Of a stretch of 7,421 nt of DNA, positions 4,368 through 7,421 are shown one piece after another (the first letter of the stretch is position 1; each line of letters starts with the position of its first letter). A model generated the notes under the pieces. That model searched no databases and was not told where the DNA came from. It worked only from the letters and a program-made list of their open reading frames with translations. The position numbers and the translations under genes were made by a program. This stretch comes from Thermoanaerobaculia bacterium. Its GTDB lineage: Bacteria; Acidobacteriota; Thermoanaerobaculia; UBA5066. The stretch is from positions 1-7,421 of the forward strand of contig JAMQPJ010000501.1 in the NCBI GenBank assembly GCA_023717585.1, in the 5' to 3' direction.

Positions 4368-6532
4368 GCGGCGCCCCGCCTCCCCTCGTGACGCCGCCGT
4401 CCCCCGCAGCGGCCGCCCTGAGCCGCAGGCGCTTCATCCGCCTCGTCGGCGGCGGAATCATCGTCCTCTTCAACGCCGACCTGTCGGACCTACTCGGGCA
4501 GGAGGCCCGCACGAGGGGTTACCCCACCGACTTCAACGCCTACCTGAGGATCGCCGGCGACGGCCGCGTCACGGTCTACTCCGGGAAGATCGAGATGGGT
4601 CAGGGCGTCGTCACGTCCCTCGCGCAAATGGCGGCCGACGAGCTCGCCGTTTCCCTCGATTCCATCGACATGGTCATGGGAGACACGGCCCTCTGCCCGT
4701 TCGACAACGGCACGTACGGCTCGATGTCCACCCGGTTCTTCGGCCCGGCCCTGCGCGCGGCGGCGGCCGAAGCGAAGGCCGTGCTGCTCACACTCGCGTC
4801 GGAGCACCTCAAGGCCCCGCCCGAGGCGCTCCGTGTCGAGGACGGTGTCGCGTTCCTCGCCTCCGACCGGAACGTCCGCGTCACGTTCGGCCAGCTCGCG
4901 AAGGGCCAGAAGATCGTCCGCAGGCAGGACGGAAAGGCCGCCACGAAGTCCGTCTCCGAGTTTCGGGTCATGGGGAGACCGGAGAAGCGCCGGGATGCGC
5001 GGGCGAAAGTGACGGGCAAGGCCCAGTTCGCGGGGGACATCCGCCTGCCGGGAATGCTCTACGCGAAGGTCCTTCGTCCGCCGGCGCACGGCGCCGCGCG
5101 GAAGAGCGTCGACACCTCCGCCGCCGCACGCGTCCCGGGCGTCGTCGTCGTCGACGAGGGCGGCATGGTCGCCGCGCTCGCCCCCGACCCCGAGACCGCG
5201 GAGAAGGCGCTCGCCCTCGTCAGGTCCGACTGGGACGTGCCGAAGCCGGCCTTCGACGACCGGACCGTCTTCGCCCACCTCCTCGAGGTGGCGGGAGCGG
5301 GAGAGGAGCGGGAAAAGAAGGGAGATCTCGCCGAGGGAGCGAAGGGGTCCGCCTCGCTCTTCGAAGCGCAGTACGTGAACGGGTACGGGGCGCACGCGGC
5401 GATGGAGACCCACACCGCGCTCGCCCGGCTCGAAGGCGGCACGATGACGGTCTGGGTCTCGACGCAGACCCCGTTCCCGAACCAGCAGGCGATCGCGCAG
5501 GCCATCGGCTTTTCGAAGGAGAACGTTCGCGTCATCACCCCCTTCGTGGGCGGCGGCTTCGGCGGCAAGAGCGGCGGTGGCCAGCAGGCGATCGAGGCGG
5601 CGAAGCTCGCGAAGGCGACCGGCAAGCCGGTCCAGGTGTGCTGGAGCCGCGCCGAGGAGTTCTTCCTCGACGCGTTCCGGCCGGCGGCGGTCGTCAAGAT
5701 CCGGTCGGGACTCGACGGCGCGGGCCGGATCTGCCTGTGGGACTACCAGGTCTACGCGGCAGGGGCGCGCGGTGCCGAGCAGTTCTACGACGTCCCGAAC
5801 AACCTGATCCGGACGTACGGACGCTGGGGCAGCGACACGCCGAAGATGCATCTCTTCGCGACCGGTCCGTGGCGCGCGCCGGGCGCGAACCTCAACGTGT
5901 TCGCAAGGGAATCGCAGATCGACGCGATGGCGGCGAAGGCCGGAGTCGATCCGCTCGAGTTCCGCCTGAACAACACGTCCGACAAGCGGATGCGCCGCGT
6001 GCTCGAGGCGGTCGCCGGGCGGTTCGGCTGGAAGAAGGCAGCCGGTCCGAGCCGCCGCGGCGTCGGGGTGGCCTGCGGAATGGACGCCGGGACTTACGTG
6101 GCCCTGATGGCCGAGGTGAACGTCGACGCCGCGACCGGACGCATCCGCGTCGGCCGGATTGCCTGCGCGCAGGACATGGGCGTCGTGATCAATCCGGACG
6201 GCGCGACGATGCAGATGGAAGGCTGCATCATGATGGGCCTCGGGTACGCGCTCTCGGAGGAGGTCCGCTTCGACGGCGGCCGGATCCTCACCCGGAACTT
6301 CGACACGTACGACCTGCCGCGGTTCTCGGGGATGCCCGGGCTCGAGACCGTCCTCGTGAAGAACGACGAGCTGACCCCGCAGGGAGGAGGCGAGCCGGCG
6401 CTCGTCCCGGTCGGGGCGGTCGTGGCGAACGCGGTCTTCGACGCGACGGGCGCAAGGCTCTACGAGATGCCGATGACGTCCGAGCGCGTGAAGGTCGCTC
6501 TGGCCGCCGCCGGCCGGAATGCACCGGCCTGA
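4364..6532 (+). CDS. iorB: Molybdopterin-binding subunit of a molybdenum hydroxylase (IorB type), Tat-targeted
   Basis: A 722-residue catalytic subunit of the xanthine oxidase family, close in length and layout to isoquinoline 1-oxidoreductase beta subunits. These hydroxylate N-heterocycles or oxidise aldehydes using water, with electrons passing to the [2Fe-2S] partner. The N-terminus has a twin-arginine motif, SRRRFIRL (20-27), before a short hydrophobic stretch GGGIIVLFN, predicting export of the folded enzyme. Cofactor and family motifs follow: GKIEMGQGVV (74-83), VTGKAQFAGDIRLPGMLYAK (216-235), GGGFGGK (396-402), GPWRAPGANLNVFARES (501-517), QDMGVVINPDG (603-613) and, near the end, GGGEPA with Glu677 at the position of the family's catalytic glutamate. 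The start is GTG at 4364, overlapping the small-subunit stop as GTGA and preceded by GGGAGG. No FAD subunit or cytochrome gene is nearby, as in two-subunit enzymes of this type. The substrate cannot be predicted. Confidence 0.93.
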   Translation: MSGAPPPLVTPPSPAAAALSRRRFIRLVGGGIIVLFNADLSDLLGQEARTRGYPTDFNAYLRIAGDGRVTVYSGKIEMGQGVVTSLAQMAADELAVSLDSIDMVMGDTALCPFDNGTYGSMSTRFFGPALRAAAAEAKAVLLTLASEHLKAPPEALRVEDGVAFLASDRNVRVTFGQLAKGQKIVRRQDGKAATKSVSEFRVMGRPEKRRDARAKVTGKAQFAGDIRLPGMLYAKVLRPPAHGAARKSVDTSAAARVPGVVVVDEGGMVAALAPDPETAEKALALVRSDWDVPKPAFDDRTVFAHLLEVAGAGEEREKKGDLAEGAKGSASLFEAQYVNGYGAHAAMETHTALARLEGGTMTVWVSTQTPFPNQQAIAQAIGFSKENVRVITPFVGGGFGGKSGGGQQAIEAAKLAKATGKPVQVCWSRAEEFFLDAFRPAAVVKIRSGLDGAGRICLWDYQVYAAGARGAEQFYDVPNNLIRTYGRWGSDTPKMHLFATGPWRAPGANLNVFARESQIDAMAAKAGVDPLEFRLNNTSDKRMRRVLEAVAGRFGWKKAAGPSRRGVGVACGMDAGTYVALMAEVNVDAATGRIRVGRIACAQDMGVVINPDGATMQMEGCIMMGLGYALSEEVRFDGGRILTRNFDTYDLPRFSGMPGLETVLVKNDELTPQGGGEPALVPVGAVVANAVFDATGARLYEMPMTSERVKVALAAAGRNAPA

Positions 6533-6538
6533 CGCTCA

Positions 6539-6586
6539 ATGGCCGTGAAGAGGGAGAACTTGATACTTGATGGCGGAGTGACATGA
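6539..6586 (+). CDS. Possible 15-codon leader peptide before phosphofructokinase
   Basis: ATG at 6539 opens a 15-codon frame reading MAVKRENLILDGGVT, whose TGA (6584-6586) overlaps the phosphofructokinase ATG as ATGA. Such an overlap could couple translation. No clear Shine-Dalgarno precedes it, and it is too short to judge by composition. It includes an exact tandem ACTTGAT repeat (6558-6571). Confidence 0.15.
   Translation: MAVKRENLILDGGVT
6558..6571 (+). repeat. Tandem ACTTGAT x2
   Basis: Two exact adjacent copies of ACTTGAT occupy the short gap between the molybdopterin subunit and phosphofructokinase genes, ending four bases before the GGAG ribosome binding site. This is the most AT-rich spot nearby. 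It may be a slippage product or part of the mRNA leader; no function is evident. Confidence 0.5.
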
Positions 6587-7421
6587 GTCAGCAGAAGAGT
6601 CTGGCGATCCTCGTGGGAGGAGGGCCGGCCCCGGGCATCAACAGCGTCATCAGCTCGGCCACTATCCGTGCCGTCCTCGAAGGCGTGGAGGTGACCGGTA
6701 TCCGCGACGGCTTCGAGTGGATCATGAAGGGGAACATCGAGCACATCACGCCCCTCACGATCGACGAGGTCAGCCGCATCCATTTCCGCGGCGGCTCCTA
6801 CATCGGCATTTCGCGGGCAAACCCCACGCTGGACCCTCAGCACCTCGAGAACACGGTGATCTCGCTCCTGCGCCTGAACGTCTCGCGCCTGATCACGATC
6901 GGCGGCGACGACACGGCGTACTCGGCCATGAAGCTCGTCGAGAAGGCCGAGGGGCGTATCCGGGTGGTCCACGTTCCCAAGACGATCGACAACGACCTCG
7001 ACCTGCCCGCCCACGTGGACACATTCGGCTACCAGACCGCCCGGCACAACGGGGTCGAGATCGTCAAGAACCTGATGGTGGACGCGCGCACGACCTCTCG
7101 TTGGTACTTCATCGTGGCCATGGGGAGGAAGACCGGCCACCTGGCGCTGGGCATCGGGAAGGCCGCGGGAGCTTCGCTCACGCTGATCCCCGAGGAGTTC
7201 CTCGGCCACCAGATCCGCTTCAAGGCCATCGTGGACACGCTGGTCGGCGCCATCCTGAAGCGCCTCTCCTACGGCCGGCGCGACGGCGTCGCCGTGATCG
7301 CCGAAGGGCTCGTCGAGGGCCTCGACCCTTCGGAACTCCAGGGCCTTCAGGACGTCGAGCGCGACACGCACGGCAACGTCCGCATCGCCGAGGTGAACAT
7401 CGGCGAGATCCTGAAGGCCGC
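6583..7421 (+). CDS. pfp: PPi-dependent 6-phosphofructokinase, N-terminal 279 residues (cut by window edge)
   Basis: A phosphofructokinase-family enzyme that phosphorylates fructose 6-phosphate to the 1,6-bisphosphate in glycolysis, reversibly if PPi is the donor. The first 279 residues are present. Key motifs are GGGPAPGINSVI (12-23), ITIGGDDT (104-111), PKTIDNDLD (132-140) with catalytic Asp136, and the substrate-binding MGR (180-182). ATP-dependent enzymes have Gly at the second GGDGS-site position and Gly before TIDND; here these are Asp110 and Lys133, the accepted signature of PPi use. GGAG (6575-6578) lies 4 bases before the ATG at 6583. It starts 50 bases after the molybdopterin subunit stop, so read-through is possible, but a role in the same pathway is not implied. 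The C-terminal part is missing, so subclass and oligomer type stay open. Confidence 0.93.
   Translation, partial: MSQQKSLAILVGGGPAPGINSVISSATIRAVLEGVEVTGIRDGFEWIMKGNIEHITPLTIDEVSRIHFRGGSYIGISRANPTLDPQHLENTVISLLRLNVSRLITIGGDDTAYSAMKLVEKAEGRIRVVHVPKTIDNDLDLPAHVDTFGYQTARHNGVEIVKNLMVDARTTSRWYFIVAMGRKTGHLALGIGKAAGASLTLIPEEFLGHQIRFKAIVDTLVGAILKRLSYGRRDGVAVIAEGLVEGLDPSELQGLQDVERDTHGNVRIAEVNIGEILKA

Noticed and set aside
4490..5851. Long 453-codon minus-strand open frame
   Set aside because: It lies wholly opposite the molybdopterin subunit, has an Arg/Asp/Val/Leu-rich composition typical of antisense frames in GC-rich DNA, and shows no family motif.
6561..6571. AT-rich TTGATACTTGAT as a promoter for phosphofructokinase
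   Set aside because: It is too close to the ATG and has no matching partner box.
1..7421. CRISPR array, transposase, integrase or attachment site
   Set aside because: No spaced direct repeats, transposase motifs or tRNA-associated duplications were seen.

Overview
This window looks like bacterial chromosome of very high G+C (near 70% by eye), with strong third-position G/C bias and tightly packed genes. Overlapping or abutting stop/start codons (TGAATG, GTGA and an 8-base overlap) show operon organisation. The content fits a Gram-negative heterotroph that degrades lipids or branched acids: a beta-oxidation-type operon, a Tat-targeted two-subunit molybdenum hydroxylase and a pyrophosphate-type phosphofructokinase. 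Acidobacteriota or a deltaproteobacterial lineage would fit, but the sequence alone does not settle the phylum.

Layout. Four genes run leftward from about 3706 to 1: a 3-hydroxyacyl-CoA dehydrogenase (3706-2840), a thiolase (2847-1651), a CoA-transferase family III protein with an alpha-methylacyl-CoA racemase-type active site (1233-190), and the first 63 codons of an acyl-CoA dehydrogenase (189 to the window edge). A 417-base gap (1234-1650) interrupts the operon between the thiolase and racemase genes. Its racemase-proximal end, together with the racemase start itself, encodes a 14-residue relic of a second thiolase C-terminus. The rest holds hairpins and one weak small ORF on the opposite strand. 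Rightward from 3888 come a [2Fe-2S] subunit (3888-4367) and a molybdopterin subunit (4364-6532) of the isoquinoline 1-oxidoreductase type, then the 5' part of a PPi-dependent phosphofructokinase (6583 to the edge). A 181-base divergent region (3707-3887) separates the two directions and holds a candidate -10 element and a 10-base palindrome.

How they fit together. The leftward set covers three of the four beta-oxidation steps (acyl-CoA dehydrogenation, hydroxyacyl-CoA oxidation, thiolysis) plus a racemase that would set the stereochemistry of 2-methyl-branched acyl-CoAs. No enoyl-CoA hydratase is seen. The head-to-head molybdenum hydroxylase could oxidise an N-heterocycle, aldehyde or similar precursor feeding this route, but its substrate and electron acceptor cannot be read from the sequence. 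The phosphofructokinase is probably an unrelated housekeeping neighbour. The most unusual points are the thiolase relic and disrupted operon, an Asn-to-Ser change at a catalytic position of the hydroxyacyl-CoA dehydrogenase, a shortened racemase C-terminus, and the Tat signal on a hydroxylase with no redox partner in view.
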